Below, one piece after another: positions 1 through 10,049 of a stretch of DNA of 64,000 bases. Position 1 is the stretch's first letter, and each line of letters begins with the position of its first letter. The stretch comes from Rhizobium sp. RCAM05350 (lineage in GTDB: Bacteria > Pseudomonadota > Alphaproteobacteria > Rhizobiales > Rhizobiaceae). Where the stretch lies: positions 194,001 through 258,000 of the forward strand of contig CP087971.1 of NCBI GenBank assembly GCA_024426085.1. The letters run 5' to 3'. Below the pieces are notes generated by a model, which saw only the letters and a program-made list of their open reading frames with translations, did not search any database and was not told the DNA's origin. Both the position numbers and the translations under genes were made by a program.

Positions 1-452
1 GCTTCAGCGAAGATTTTCTTATTGTAGAACATGGCGCGCAGATAGAAGCCGTAAGGCAGCATATAGGCGGTGTCCTTGACGTCGCGGCCGAGTTCCAGCG
101 CGCGATCCGTCAGTTCCGGTGTCTGGTCCCAGGTCTTGAGGTAAGGCTCGAGGCTTTCGAGCATGCCATTGTTGGCATAGAGCGACAGCCAGGTGTCGGG
201 CATTTCCATCACGTCCGGGATTTCGCCGGCCGAAACCATGGTTGCGAACTTCTGGAAGGCTTCGCCCCAGGGTAGCGAAATGATCTCGACCGTGGTGCCG
301 GGGTTGGCAGCTTCGAACTTGGCGACGATCGACTTCAGTGTCTCGGTGCGCTCCGGGCTGGTAATGACTTCCACCAGCTTCAGCTTGGTATCGGCAAGTG
401 CTGTGCCTGCCATCAACGTGGCGACCAAGGTCGCGGCAATCAGTTTCCTCAT
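1..452 (-). CDS. ABC transporter sugar-type substrate-binding protein, N-terminal part
   Basis: The reading frame starts at an ATG at 450-452 and runs off the left edge, giving the first 150 residues. It begins with a cleavable signal peptide (Lys-Leu followed by a short hydrophobic stretch ending ALA, then DTKLKLVEV). It continues with the pattern of family 1 extracellular solute-binding proteins: KFEAANPGTTVEIISLPWGE, then a segment on misfolding-prone aromatic residues (MPDTWLSLYANNGML). The family delivers sugars or related polar solutes to an ABC importer in the periplasm. It lies 43 bp downstream of the PLP enzyme on the same strand, so the two are probably co-transcribed. Permease and ATPase genes would lie outside the window. 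Substrate unknown. Confidence 0.85.
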   Translation of the reverse strand, partial: MRKLIAATLVATLMAGTALADTKLKLVEVITSPERTETLKSIVAKFEAANPGTTVEIISLPWGEAFQKFATMVSAGEIPDVMEMPDTWLSLYANNGMLESLEPYLKTWDQTPELTDRALELGRDVKDTAYMLPYGFYLRAMFYNKKIFAE

Positions 453-495
453 TTTCGTTTCCCTTTTATTGTTGGTTGGGTTGTATGCTGTCGCG

Positions 496-1669
496 TCAGC
501 CTACCGATGCGGCAGTGATCGCCGCTTCGATATCGCTCCAGAGGGCCTCCGTTCCCTCCAGGCCGACATGGAGCCGTACCGACCGCGGACTGATGCCGAA
601 GGCGACCGCGGAATTGGGTTGTGCTTTTTGTGAAAGGACGACTTCGCCCGGCACGATCAGGCTTTCGTGGCCGCCCCAGCTGACACCGAGCTTGAACAGC
701 TCGAGGTGATCCGAGAAGGTGCGGACATTGACGCCATCCTTGAAGATGAACGAGAACAGGCCGGACGTGCCCTTCAGGCCAGGGGCCAACTGATTGGCAA
801 GGCCGGGATAGCAGACGGTCTCAACCGCATCATGTGCCTGCAGGCGCTTGGCGATTTCGACGGTGGACTGTTCATGCGCCTTCATGCGGATCGGCAGCGT
901 GCGCATGCCGCGTATCAACAGCCACGCGTCGAACGGCGACAGCTTGCCGCCGAGATAAGGATAGGCTTCCGAGCGGATGCGGCCGATCAATTCCTTGGAA
1001 CCCGCGACAACGCCGGCGACGACGTCGCTATGGCCGCCGAGATATTTCGAGGCCGAATGGATGACCAGATCGACGCCGAGCGAAATCGGCTGCTGGAACA
1101 CTGGGCTTGCCCAGCTGTTGTCGATGGCGGAAATGATGCCATGGGACTTGGCCAGTGCTGCCAGCGCTGCGACATCATGGGTTTGCATCACCCAGCTCGT
1201 CGGGCTTTCGAGATAAAGCAGCTTCGCGCCGGGCAGGGCCTTGGCGACTTCTTCTTCGTCGCGGCCGTCGACATAGGTCACTTCGATGTTCATGCGCTTG
1301 AAGAATGTGCCGAACAGGCGGAAGGCATCGGGATAGAGATGCTTGACGGCGACGATGCGATCACCCGGCTCGACGAAGGAGAGGACCGTGGAGGAGATCG
1401 CCGACATGCCGCTGGCAAAGCCGATGGCGTCTTCCGCGCCTTCGAGTTTCGCCAGCATTTCCTCGAATATGCGCACGGTGGGATTGAGGCCGCGCGTATA
1501 GATTGGCCGGACCTTTTCGCCGCGATAGGAGGCGACCATGTCGTCATAATCGGTGAAGGTGAACAGCGACGTCTGCACGATCGGCGGCACGACGGCGTCA
1601 TAGGCATTGCTCACATCATGGGCGACGATGAGGGAGGCTTCTTCAGAACGGATCAAACCCGTTGCTCAT
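496..1669 (-). CDS. Cys/Met metabolism PLP-dependent enzyme (cystathionine lyase-like)
   Basis: About 390 residues, the usual length for the cystathionine gamma-synthase/beta-lyase family. The PLP lysine motif is SASKYLGGHSDVVAG near residue 205. Other family signatures are YTRGLNPTVR near residue 53, a GFASGMSAI cofactor loop near residue 80, and SWGGHESL near residue 325. The ATG at 1667-1669 overlaps the stop of the upstream GntR gene (ATGA). It leads into SNGFDP and then needs a one-base shift near 1645 to join the long frame, so the apparent TTG start at 1656 is probably an artefact. Members carry out lyase, gamma-elimination or transsulfuration reactions on sulfur or related amino acids. 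The exact substrate cannot be read from sequence. Co-location with a GntR regulator and a solute transporter suggests a catabolic role. Confidence 0.85.
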
Positions 1670-2383
1670 TTGGACATTTCCTTGATGTCTTCCTCGACGA
1701 TCGCGAGGATTTTCAGTGTTTCAGCGCGGCTTCAGGGTCCTGGGCTGCGATCGCGTTGAAGAGGGTACGGTGGAACGGAAAGGAGCGGCGGGCGAAATCC
1801 GGCCGGTCGAAAGGCTTTTCCCAAAACCGCTCGAAAGCGCCGCGCATCTGTTCCGAGCAGCTGCTTGAACAGCGGATTGTGGGTGGCGTCGTAGATGGCG
1901 AGATGGAAGGCGAGGTCTTCCGGGCCGGACGAGCCTTTGGAGAGATGCACCCGCTCCATCTCATTGAGCTTTTCTTCGATCATCCGGACGTCTTCCGGCG
2001 TACGCATGCAGGGCGGCGACCATGCCGGCTTCCGCCTCGATGCCGCGGCGCACTTCCAGCGTCTTCAACAGCACGTCGCGCAGATGCGTCGTTTCCAGCG
2101 ATAGCGGCATATGGATGGTGGTGCCTGAAATCGGTTTCAACAGGTAGGTACCGCTACCCTTGCAGGGCTTCGACGACGCCGAGCGCCTGGAAGTGGCGGA
2201 TGACCTCGCGGATGGTTGAACGGCCGACGGCGAGCGCGCTCATCAGTTCCCGTTCAGCCGGAAGGCGGTCACCGGGAACCAGGCTGGACCGCTGGATATA
2301 GTCGGCAAGCGCCGCCGTCACCTGCTGCGCCCGGTCGGCGGGGGCAGGGGGGCAAGTGCTGCTCTTGCGTCCAAAGGCTTCAT
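1666..2383 (-). CDS. GntR family (FadR/FCD type) transcriptional regulator, frameshifted
   Basis: Pieced together from three frames. The N-terminal winged helix-turn-helix reads QVTAALADYIQRSSLVPGDR followed by LPAERELMSALAVGRSTIRE. The C-terminal FCD-type ligand-binding part includes RRGIEAEAGMVAA, DLAFHLAIYDATHNPLF and FPFHRTLFNAIAAQDPEAAL. His and Asp residues typical of the metal-binding FCD pocket are visible. The likely start is the ATG at 2381-2383. Frame changes are needed in the C-rich run near 2350, near 2010 and near 1850. It overlaps the next gene by ATGA, so it presumably controls the PLP enzyme and the downstream transporter. Family members bind DNA as dimers and respond to a small organic acid or amino acid. 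The ligand is unknown. Confidence 0.85.
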
Positions 2384-2618
2384 CGTCGGCTTTCCAGTTA
2401 AAACCAGAATTGGTCTGACATCTGAGCAATAATGCAAATCCGAAGGGACGCGTCAAGGGGAGGATAATGGTTTCGGCAACGCATTGAGATGAGCCGGCGT
2501 GACACCACCGAACCGCATCGTTGAAATGGCGGCCTGCCTGCTAATGCGGTAAACTGGCCCGGTGAAGTTGCCGCATCGGCGCTGGAGTGTTCCTGCGCTT
2601 GAAACGGACAGGTGCCAG

Positions 2619-3270
2619 ATGTCATTCGCAAACCGCAAGGATGCAGGCGCCAGACTGGCCGCTGCGTTAGAAGGCTATCACGGGAAGTTCCCGGTCGTGA
2701 TTGCGCTCCCGCGTGGCGGCGTGGTCGTCGCTGCCGAAATTGCCACTGCGCTTGATGCGCCGCTGGACCTTCTCTTCGTTCAAAAGATCGGCGTGCCTTT
2801 TCATTCTGAGCTCGCGATGGGGGCAATCGTCGAGGGACCAGAGCCAACAATCGTTCGCAACGAAAGCATCATCCGGCAGGCTCGATCCACGACAGGGAAT
2901 TTTCTGCGATATGCAAGTTGAAACAGGCGGAAATCGGCCGGCGGAAGCGGCTTTATCTCGGCGATCGCAGCAACATCCCGCTTAACGGGCGCGTGGTCAT
3001 TGTCGTTGATGATGGCATCGCAACCGGTTCCACCGTCAAGGCGGCGCTCAAGGCCATTCGAAAACAAGGGCCGCAGGAACTGGTGTTGGCCGTTCCGGTT
3101 GCGCCGGCTGCTACCCTTGAAGAATTGAAAAACGAGGTTGATGCACTCATCTGCCTCAAGCGCCGTTCGTCTTCCGCGCTGTCGGACATTTTTACGCTGA
3201 CTTTCGCCAGGTAAGCGATGCGGACGTTATTGCCGCGCTGGAGGCTGCCAATCAGGGCGGGCCGGAGTAA
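2619..3270 (+). CDS. Predicted phosphoribosyltransferase, frameshifted
   Basis: About 217 residues, split by shifts near 2910 and 3190. The N-terminal part has VIALPRGGVVVAAEIA and VQKIGVPFHSELAMGAI. The middle holds the PRPP-binding loop VVIVVDDGIATGSTVKAAL, the classic type I phosphoribosyltransferase motif. The end reads FRQVSDADVIAAL and stops with TAA at 3268-3270. The start at 2619 gives MSFANRKDAGARLAAAL, which fits the family better than the upstream ATG at 2562. Proteins of this group are widespread in proteobacteria. They are often next to dienelactone hydrolase or stress genes, and their acceptor substrate is not established. No obvious operon partner is present here. Confidence 0.8.
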
Positions 3271-3335
3271 CCGTTGCAGTCCGGCGCTTGGGGTGTCGCG
3301 GCGCGGCCCCTACATTCACGGGAAGAATGCACCGG

Positions 3336-4319
3336 TCAGTTTTTCCTCAGCTCCGAGCCTGCGATGCCTTGCGGATAAGTCCTCTCGCTGAGCGGCATCG
3401 CCTCGATCGCCTCGATCAGGCGATCGACCAGCAGGTTTTCGGCGCGACTGCCACGCGCGAAGCGCCGGGTGACCAGATAGACATCGGCGGCCGGCGGATT
3501 TTCGTAGGGCGGCAATTGCCAGAGTTGCCGCGCCTCGATATCGGCGGCGACCACATGGATGGGCAACGGACCGAAGCCGAAGCCAACCTTGATCAGCCGC
3601 TTGACCTCTTCGAGATTGGTGAAAAGACCGAGCACCTGACCGTTGAAATTTTCCCGCTGCCGCAGCCTGATCAGCGCAAGCGCGCCGCCGAGATGATCCG
3701 TCTTGAAGGACACGTAATCCAGCCCCGCGAGATTGGAAATTTCCGTCCCGCGCTTGCCGAACAGCGGATGGCCCGGCGCGCAGAAAAAGCCGAAATGCTC
3801 ACGATACAGCACCGTATAGTCCAGTTCCGGGGGCTTTTCGTGGGCAAGACAGATGCCAAGGCAGGCTTCGCCGGACAGAACATTGTCGATCACCGTCTGG
3901 CTGGCGGATACCGTGGTCGAGAAACTGACGCGCGGAAATGTCCTGTGGAAGTCGGCCAGGAACCGATCGAGGAACGGGCATTCGATATGGCTGGCAAAGG
4001 CCATTTCGACATGACCAGTGACCAGATCCGGATCGTCCTTGACGAGATCGGGAAGGCCGGTGACGATGTTGAACATGGTCAGGCATTCGGCATAAAGCCG
4101 CGCCCCGGCCGGCGTCGTGCGGAAATGGTTGGAGGACCGGTCGATCAGGCGGCAGGCCATGTGCTCTTCTAGGCGGCGCAGGGCATTGCTGATGGTTGGT
4201 TGCTTCAGCGACAGCCGGTTGCCGGCAGCCGTCAGGCTCTTTTCCTCGACGATCACCGTGAAGGTACGCAACAGGTTCCAGTCGATCTCCCAGACGAAGC
4301 GGCGTCTTGGACTGGGCAT
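3336..4319 (-). CDS. LysR family transcriptional regulator
   Basis: Intact, 327 residues. The helix-turn-helix covers roughly residues 15-75 (WNLLRTFTVIVEEKSLTAA and QPTISNALRRLEEHMACRLI). It is followed by a periplasmic-binding-protein-like effector domain (GHVEMAFASHIECPFLDRFL; ending VDRLIEAIEAMPLSERTY). It is divergent from the amide/amine catabolic operon starting at 4427. About 107 bp separate the two start codons, and this space holds a candidate LysR palindrome. LysR proteins usually control the divergent operon, so this one is the likely regulator of genes 4427-9940. Effector unknown. Confidence 0.9.
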   Translation of the reverse strand: MPSPRRRFVWEIDWNLLRTFTVIVEEKSLTAAGNRLSLKQPTISNALRRLEEHMACRLIDRSSNHFRTTPAGARLYAECLTMFNIVTGLPDLVKDDPDLVTGHVEMAFASHIECPFLDRFLADFHRTFPRVSFSTTVSASQTVIDNVLSGEACLGICLAHEKPPELDYTVLYREHFGFFCAPGHPLFGKRGTEISNLAGLDYVSFKTDHLGGALALIRLRQRENFNGQVLGLFTNLEEVKRLIKVGFGFGPLPIHVVAADIEARQLWQLPPYENPPAADVYLVTRRFARGSRAENLLVDRLIEAIEAMPLSERTYPQGIAGSELRKN

Positions 4320-4328
4320 GGGTTACCT

Positions 4329-4345
4329 CATTCATTTGGTGAATG
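4329..4345. promoter_or_regulatory. Candidate LysR operator
   Basis: Perfect 17-bp palindrome CATTCA-TTTGG-TGAATG located 10 bp upstream of the LysR start and 82 bp upstream of the divergent operon start. It contains a TTC-N7-GAA core compatible with the T-N11-A pattern recognised by LysR proteins. Function is inferred from position and symmetry only. Confidence 0.45.
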
Positions 4346-4426
4346 CTGGTCCTTCACCTAATGTATTTGTCCGGGCGAGTCCATTGTGGTTTGATCACCC
4401 TCACCGGAGACCCAGCGAGGCGTGAC

Positions 4427-6057
4427 GTGACCGACAGGAACCAAGTTTTCCCCGATTTCGGATTGAGCCCGGAGGAGCGGCACCAGGCCGTGCGCGGTCA
4501 CTACTACGAATACCCGGGCATGGACGGCGCCCCGTGGCGAGATCTGGTGCTACACGCGCTCTTACGCCTATGCACGCGGTGCGATGGTGGACCTGCATAT
4601 CAGTTCGACGGCGTCTTCCTGCCGGCTGGAGATCGTCCGCGACGGGGCGGTCGAGACAAGCGTTTATGGCACCGACGACATCGCCACCATCTGGCAGGAA
4701 ACGCCCGATCAGGTCTCGGTCACCGGCTGCGGCTGGGAGCCGACCTTCACATTCCAAGTTCACGACAGCTGGCCATCCGGCGCCTACCGCATCGCGTGAC
4801 GGCTGAAGGGCGCGACGGCAAGCCGATCCAGTGTCGTCACATGATGATTGTCCTGCCGAATGCCGGTCCGAAACCCGGCCGCATCCTGCAGGTCGCTGCC
4901 ACCGGCACCTGGACCGCCTACAATACCTGGGGCGGGTCAAACCACTATCAGGGCATCACCGGCCCGAACACGACAAATACGCCACCACGGTCAGCATCGA
5001 GCGGCCGCTCTGCCGCGGTTTCGTCGTGTTGCCGCCGGACGCACCGCGTGCCGTTGGAGGTCAGCCTGCCGCCGGGCACGATCCCGCGCTATCCGCATAT
5101 GGAATGGGCCTTTGCCAATGGCTATTCGAAGAAATACACATCTTCGGGTTGGGCCAGCTATGACAGCCAGTTCTTCCGGTGGGCGGAGCGCCAGGGTTAT
5201 GGCGTCGACCTCGTCAGCCAGCACGAGTTGCACAACAATCCCGGCATCCTCAACGATTATGACTGCGTCGTCTTCGTCGGCCATGACGAATACTGGACCT
5301 GGGAAATGCGCGATGCCGTCGATGCCTATGTTGACCAGGGCGGACGCGTGGCGCGCTTTGCCGGCAATTTCATGTGGCAGACGCGGTTGGAAGACGAGGG
5401 CCAGCGGCAGGTCTGCTACAAATATGTCGCACGCAAGGAAGACCCGGCCTATCAGGGCGGTGATGTCACCCGCGCCACCAATTCCTGGGAAGCGCCGGAA
5501 ATCGGTCGCCCGGGCGCTGACCTTCGGGCTCAACGCCACCAACGGCGTCTATTCCGGCTGGGGCGGCTGCACCGCGCGGCGTGCGCGGTTTCCCGATCTA
5601 CCGGCCGCGTCACTGGGCCTTTGCCGGGACCGGCCTGTTCTACGGCGATCTGCTCAGTGCCGACAGCCATATCTATGGCTACGAAGTCGACGGCCTCGCC
5701 TACGAAATCCGCTACGGCCTGCCATATCCGACCGCCGACAGCGGCGCGCCGGAGGGTCTGGAAATCCTCGCACTCGGCATGGCGAGCCAGGTCGAGGAAA
5801 GCGATATCCTGACACGCGAAGATCTGTTCTTTGGTGATGAGGACGGGCGGTTCATCGCCGAGACCCTCTATGGCGAGGCGAGTGACGAAAACATGGAAAA
5901 AGTTCGCTACAGCAACGGCATGATCGTCAATTTCAAGCGCGGCAAGGGCGAGGTTTTCCACGCCGGTACCTGCGAATGGGTAGCCGGCCTGCTGCGCAAG
6001 GACGCCATGGTCGAGCGCGTCACTGCCAATGTCCTCAATCGCTATCTCAACCGATAA
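4427..6057 (+). CDS. N,N-dimethylformamidase large-subunit-like protein, frameshifted
   Basis: About 540 residues recovered over six frame changes (near 4535, 4790, 4970, 5045, 5515 and 5575). Diagnostic segments are TGTWTAYNTWGGSNHYQGI, QFFRWAERQGYGVDLVSQHE, DCVVFVGHDEYWTWEMRDAV, RVARFAGNFMWQTRLEDEG and a C-terminal block ending VTANVLNRYLNR. These match the C-terminal domain of the dimethylformamidase beta subunit family, which hydrolyses N-substituted formamides. Many homologues with this domain are uncharacterised. The GTG at 4427 is preferred as start: it has a GAGG 8 bp upstream and gives MTDRNQVFPDFGLS. It is the first gene of an operon with an aminotransferase and a beta-keto acid cleavage enzyme, which suggests hydrolysis of an amide early in a catabolic route. 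Confidence 0.75.
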
Positions 6058-6078
6058 TTTCATCCAGAGCAGAGCATC

Positions 6079-7455
6079 ATGAACATCCAAGCCAATGAGC
6101 GGCCCGCATCCCACCTCTTCTACGTGACACGCTTGCGCCGGCCGCTGGTCGACCGCGCCGAGGGCATTTATTTCTGGACGCAGGATGGGCGCCGTTTCAT
6201 CGACGGTTCCAGCGGCCCGATGGTCAGCAATATCGGGCACGGCAACCGTCACGTGATCGACGCCATGAAACAGCAGATGGAGAAGACGAGCTTCGCTTAC
6301 CGTCTGCATTTCGAAAACGAACCCGCCGAGGAACTGGCCGGGCGGCTGGCAGGAAAAATGCCCGGCGATCTCGACCGGATCTTCTTCGTTTCCGGCGGTT
6401 CGGAAGCGGTGGAATCGGCGATCAAGCTGGCGCGGCAATGGGCTGTTGCGACCAACCAGCCGAAGCGCTGGAAGGTGATCTGCCGGTTTCCGTCCTATCA
6501 CGGTGGTACGATCAGCGCGCTCGGCGTCACCGGCGACCTGGCGCTGACCGAAACCTTCGCACCGCAGATCCAGCCGATGCCGGCCATCCCGGCTCCGACA
6601 GCCTACCGCGACCACGACAACCTGACGATGGAACAGCGCGGCCTGCGCTATGCAGACATGCTGGAGGAGAAAATCCTTTCGGAAGGACCGGAGAGTGTCG
6701 TCGCCTTCATCATGGAGCCGATCGGCGGAGCAGCAACGGCCGCGCTGGTGGCGCCGGACAGCTATTTCGCGCGTATTCGCGAAATCTGCGACAAATACGG
6801 CATTCTGCTCATTCATGACGAGGTGATGAGCGGTGCCGCACGCACCGGCAAATATCTCGGCGGCGATCACTGGAACTGCAAGCCGGATATCATCACGCTG
6901 TCGAAGGGCATCGGCTCCGGCTATGCTGCTCTCGGCGCCATGGCGGCGTCAGCGAAACTGGTAAAGCCAGTGCTCGACATGGGCGGTTTTCAGCATGGCT
7001 ATACCTATGCCGGCAATCCGCTTGCCTGCGCGGCGGGTCTTGCTGTTCTGGAGGAAATGGAACGGCTTGGCGTCGAAGCCAACGCTGCTGCGATGGGAGA
7101 CCTACTGAAGTCCGAGCTTGAGGGGCTTTCCAAACGCTTCCCGTTCATTGCCGGGGTGCGTGGCAAGGGGCTCTTGATCGGCGCCGATCTGGTGGCAGAT
7201 CCGCTGACATTCAAGCCCTTTGCGAAGGCGCAGGCAACCAACCAGCGGCTGCTCGATATCGCCTATGACAAGGGCCTGATCCTTTATTCCCGCCGTATCC
7301 GCGGCGACGGTTATGAGGTCGATAATCTGATTCTTGCGCCGCCGCTGATCATTACGGCTGAGGAAGTCGGCGAAATGGTCTCCATTCTGGGCGATAGCTT
7401 CGAACAGCTGGCGCAGGAACTCGACCTGCCAATCAGCACCAATGGCAACGGCTGA
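6079..7455 (+). CDS. Class III (omega) aminotransferase family protein
   Basis: Intact, 458 residues. PLP-enzyme fold type I signatures are visible: FFVSGGSEAVESAIKLARQ near residue 100, YHGGTISALGVTG near residue 140, IMEPIGG near 213, the DEVMSG aspartate near 253, and the probable Schiff-base lysine in TLSKGIGSGYAALGAMA near 280. Family members move an amino group between an omega- or beta-amino compound and pyruvate or 2-oxoglutarate in the cytoplasm. It begins 21 bp after the amidase-like gene and overlaps the next frame slightly, so it is part of the operon. A likely role is deamination of the product released by the upstream hydrolase. The substrate is not identifiable. Confidence 0.9.
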   Translation: MNIQANERPASHLFYVTRLRRPLVDRAEGIYFWTQDGRRFIDGSSGPMVSNIGHGNRHVIDAMKQQMEKTSFAYRLHFENEPAEELAGRLAGKMPGDLDRIFFVSGGSEAVESAIKLARQWAVATNQPKRWKVICRFPSYHGGTISALGVTGDLALTETFAPQIQPMPAIPAPTAYRDHDNLTMEQRGLRYADMLEEKILSEGPESVVAFIMEPIGGAATAALVAPDSYFARIREICDKYGILLIHDEVMSGAARTGKYLGGDHWNCKPDIITLSKGIGSGYAALGAMAASAKLVKPVLDMGGFQHGYTYAGNPLACAAGLAVLEEMERLGVEANAAAMGDLLKSELEGLSKRFPFIAGVRGKGLLIGADLVADPLTFKPFAKAQATNQRLLDIAYDKGLILYSRRIRGDGYEVDNLILAPPLIITAEEVGEMVSILGDSFEQLAQELDLPISTNGNG

Positions 7456-7465
7456 GAGCAGAATC

Positions 7466-8394
7466 ATGAAAAACAAAGTCATTATAACCTGCGCCGTCAC
7501 CGGCTCCGTCCATACGCCGTCGATGAGCCCCTATCTGCCGGTAACGCCGGACCAGATCGCCGAACAGGCAATTGCGGCGGCTGAGGCCGGCGCCTCGATC
7601 CTGCATCTGCATGCCCGCAATCCCGCCGATGGGCGGCCGACCGCTGATCCGGCCGTATTCATGCAATTCCTGCCGCGCATCAAGCATGCGACGGATGCTG
7701 TCATCAACATCTCCACCGGCGGCAGCTCGCTGATGACGCTGGACGAGCGGCTGGCCGCGTCGCTTCAGGCGCAGCCGGAAATGTGCTCGCTCAACATGGG
7801 CTCAATGAATTTCAGTATCTTCCCGCTCGCCAAGCCCGGTATCGAATGGCAGCACGAATGGGAGCCGCAGCTTCTGGAAGCGACGCGGCACGATCTTCAA
7901 GAACACCTTCGCCGATATCGAAGACATCCTCAAATGTCTGGGGGAGGGGTGTGGCACCCGCTTCGAATTCGAATGCTACGATGTCGGCCATCTCTATTCG
8001 CTGAAGCATTTCTACGATCGCGGGCTGGTAAAAGGCCCGCTGTTCATCCAGTTCGTGCTCGGCATTCTCAGGTGGCATCGGCGCCGATCCGGACAATCTC
8101 AGCCATATGAAGCGCATTGCCGACAAGCTGTTCGGTGACGACTATAAATTCTCGGTGCTGGCGGCGGGCCGACAGCAGATGCCGCTGATCACAATGGGTG
8201 CGGCGATGGGCGGCAATGTGCGGGTCGGGCTGGAAGACAGCCTCTATCTCAGGCGAGGGGAACTGGCCAAATCCAATGCCGATCAGGTGAGCCGCATCCG
8301 CACTATTCTCGAGGCCTTGTCGCTGGAGGTCGCGACGCCCGACGAGGCGCGTACCATGCTGGCGCTTAAGGGCGGCGACCGGGTGGGCTTCTGA
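7466..8394 (+). CDS. 3-keto-5-aminohexanoate cleavage (BKACE) family protein, frameshifted
   Basis: About 309 residues after joining shifts near 7890 and 8070. N-terminal KVIITCAVTGSVHTPSM and EAGASILHLHARNPADGRPT carry the His-x-His zinc ligands of the BKACE family. Other family segments are FECYDVGHLYSLKHFYDRG, GPLFIQFVLGI and VLAAGRQQMPLITMGAAMGG, plus the C-terminal NVRVGLEDSLYL. BKACE enzymes condense a beta-keto acid with acetyl-CoA, releasing acetoacetate and a new acyl-CoA. They occur in lysine fermentation, carnitine degradation and many uncharacterised routes. The ATG at 7466 is preferred to the upstream 7442 because it starts the family sequence. It ends at 8394, sharing TGATG with the next gene. 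Context suggests cleavage of a beta-keto acid made by the preceding aminotransferase. Confidence 0.85.
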
Positions 8395-8896
8395 TGGCGG
8401 AGATTTCCGAACCAGCCTGTGGAGATCCGCCTCGCGACAGCCGACGATGCACATCTCATCCGTGCCGGCTTGCTGACTATCGCCCGCCATCTCGATGCCG
8501 AAGGAAAGGTTACCGCGACGCCGGAAGACCTGCGCAGGCACGGTTTCGGGCCACAGCCTGCCTTTACGGTTCTGCTTGCCGAAGCCGGCGGCAGAATTTG
8601 CCGGCATGTGCCTGTTTTTTCCGAGCTTTTCCACATGGCGCGGCTGCAAAGGCGCCTACATCCAGGATATCGTCGTCGAAGAGCGTTTTCGCGGCGCTGG
8701 TATCGGCGTGGCGCTTCTGCGCCACACGGCAGCGCATGTCCGCGCCGAAGGGGGCAGGTATCTGCGCTTGTCGGTCGAAGCGAAGAACGTCTCGGCGCAG
8801 CATTTTTACGAACGGATGGGGCTTGCCTGGTCCGAGCAGGAGCGGATCCATGCGGCCTATGGCGACGCTTTCCGAAGCGCTGGCCGGACAGCATGA
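8394..8896 (+). CDS. GNAT family N-acetyltransferase, frameshifted
   Basis: About 167 residues across two or three frames (shifts near 8415 and 8600). It begins VEIRLATADDAHLIRAGLL, the usual GNAT opening strand and helix. It continues with the acetyl-CoA loop in GAYIQDIVVEERFRGAGIGV and ends LSVEAKNVSAQHFYERMGLA, the typical C-terminal GNAT block. The start overlaps the BKACE stop. It may begin at ATG 8394 with an indel or at GTG 8419. It transfers acetyl groups from acetyl-CoA to an amine. Sitting just before an HDAC-like deacetylase, it may form an acetylation/deacetylation pair on the pathway substrate, but this is inference. Confidence 0.8.
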
Positions 8897-8912
8897 AAGC
8901 GGGGTTTGAGGG

Positions 8913-9940
8913 ATGAGCATGAAGACCTTCTATGCGGAAGAGCAGGCGAAACACGATCCGAAGATGTTCCTGTCGAGCGGTGCGCCGCAGCCCAACCCGG
9001 AAAAGCCGGAGCGGATCAGCGCGGCTGCTCGAAGGCGCAAAGGCGGCGGGCTCCGAGATCGTCCGCCCGCGTGATCACGGCCTGAAGCCGATTGCTGCCG
9101 TCCATACGCCGGAGTATCTCGAATTCCTGCAGAACATTTTTCTCCGCTGGCAGCGGATCGACGGCGCCTCGGAAGAGGTGATCCCGAACATCCATCCGCT
9201 GGCGCGGACCGGCCGTTATCCTGCCTCCGCCGTCGGCCAAGCCGGGTATCATATGGCCGACACGGCTTGCCCGATCTCCGCTGATACCTGGGGCAGCGCC
9301 TGCTGGAGCGCGTGGAGTGCCGTCGAAGCCGCCGAAGCGGTTCTGGCCGGTGCTCGCCACACTTACGCACTTTGCCGCCCGCCAGGCCACCACGCCTTTG
9401 CCGATGTCGCCGGCGGTTTCTGCTTCCTCAACAACTCCGCCATTGCCGCCCAGCATCTGCTGACGTCATCGAAACGCATCGCCATCCTCGATGTCGACCT
9501 GCATCACGGCAATGGCACACAGGGCATTTTCTATGGCCGCAGCGACGTGTTGACGGTGTCGCTGCATGCCGATCCGGTGCGCTTCTATCCATTCTTCTGG
9601 GGCAATGCCGACGAGCGCGGCGAAGGCCTCGGCCTGGGTTACAACTACAATCTGCCGCTGCCACGCAAGACCGCCGACGCCGGGTTTCTCGAGGCACTGG
9701 ACGCTGCAAACCGCCGCATCGAAGCTTATGCGCCGGATGCGCTGGTGGTTGGGCTCGGCCTCGACGCCTTCGAAGGCGATCCCTTCGGCGGGCTATCCAT
9801 CTCGACACCGGGCTTTGCCCGCATCCCTTGAAGCGATTAGCAGCCTCGGTCTGCCAACCGTCATCGTCCAGGAAGGCGGCTATCTCTGCGATGAACTGAG
9901 CGCCAACCTCACGTCGTTCCTGACAGGATTCAGGCATTGA
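8913..9940 (+). CDS. Histone deacetylase family / acetylpolyamine amidohydrolase-like protein, frameshifted
   Basis: About 342 residues with shifts near 9010 and 9825. Active-site elements of the zinc-dependent arginase/HDAC fold are present: CRPPGHHAFADVAGGFCFLN with the catalytic His pair, ILDVDLHHGNGTQ with the Asp and His zinc ligands, and VVGLGLDAFEGDPFGGLSI with the second Asp. The C-terminus ends PTVIVQEGGYLCDELSANLT. Bacterial members deacetylate acetylpolyamines, acetoin-related proteins or acetylated small amines in the cytoplasm. The start ATG at 8913 gives MSMKTFYAEEQAKHDPKMFL and lies 16 bp after the GNAT stop. It is the last gene of the operon. Its presence argues that the pathway handles an N-acylated amine. 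Confidence 0.85.
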
Positions 9941-10049
9941 TGTCGGCAAAAGGACGAAAGAGTTTCTCATGAAGTTTGAGAAGCCACAGCGGTTACTTGC
10001 GTATTATTCTCCGGTCGCGAAGAGATCCGGTCATGAAGAAGGATATGCG

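Noticed and set aside
667-2301. A 544-residue plus-strand open frame over the PLP enzyme and GntR genes
   Set aside because: It is the antisense of two recognisable minus-strand genes. Its translation is low-complexity and rich in Arg, Ala, Asp and Gly, and resembles no family.
5530-6870. A 446-residue minus-strand open frame opposite the amidase-like and aminotransferase genes
   Set aside because: Antisense shadow of GC-rich codons; the plus strand carries clear catalytic motifs.
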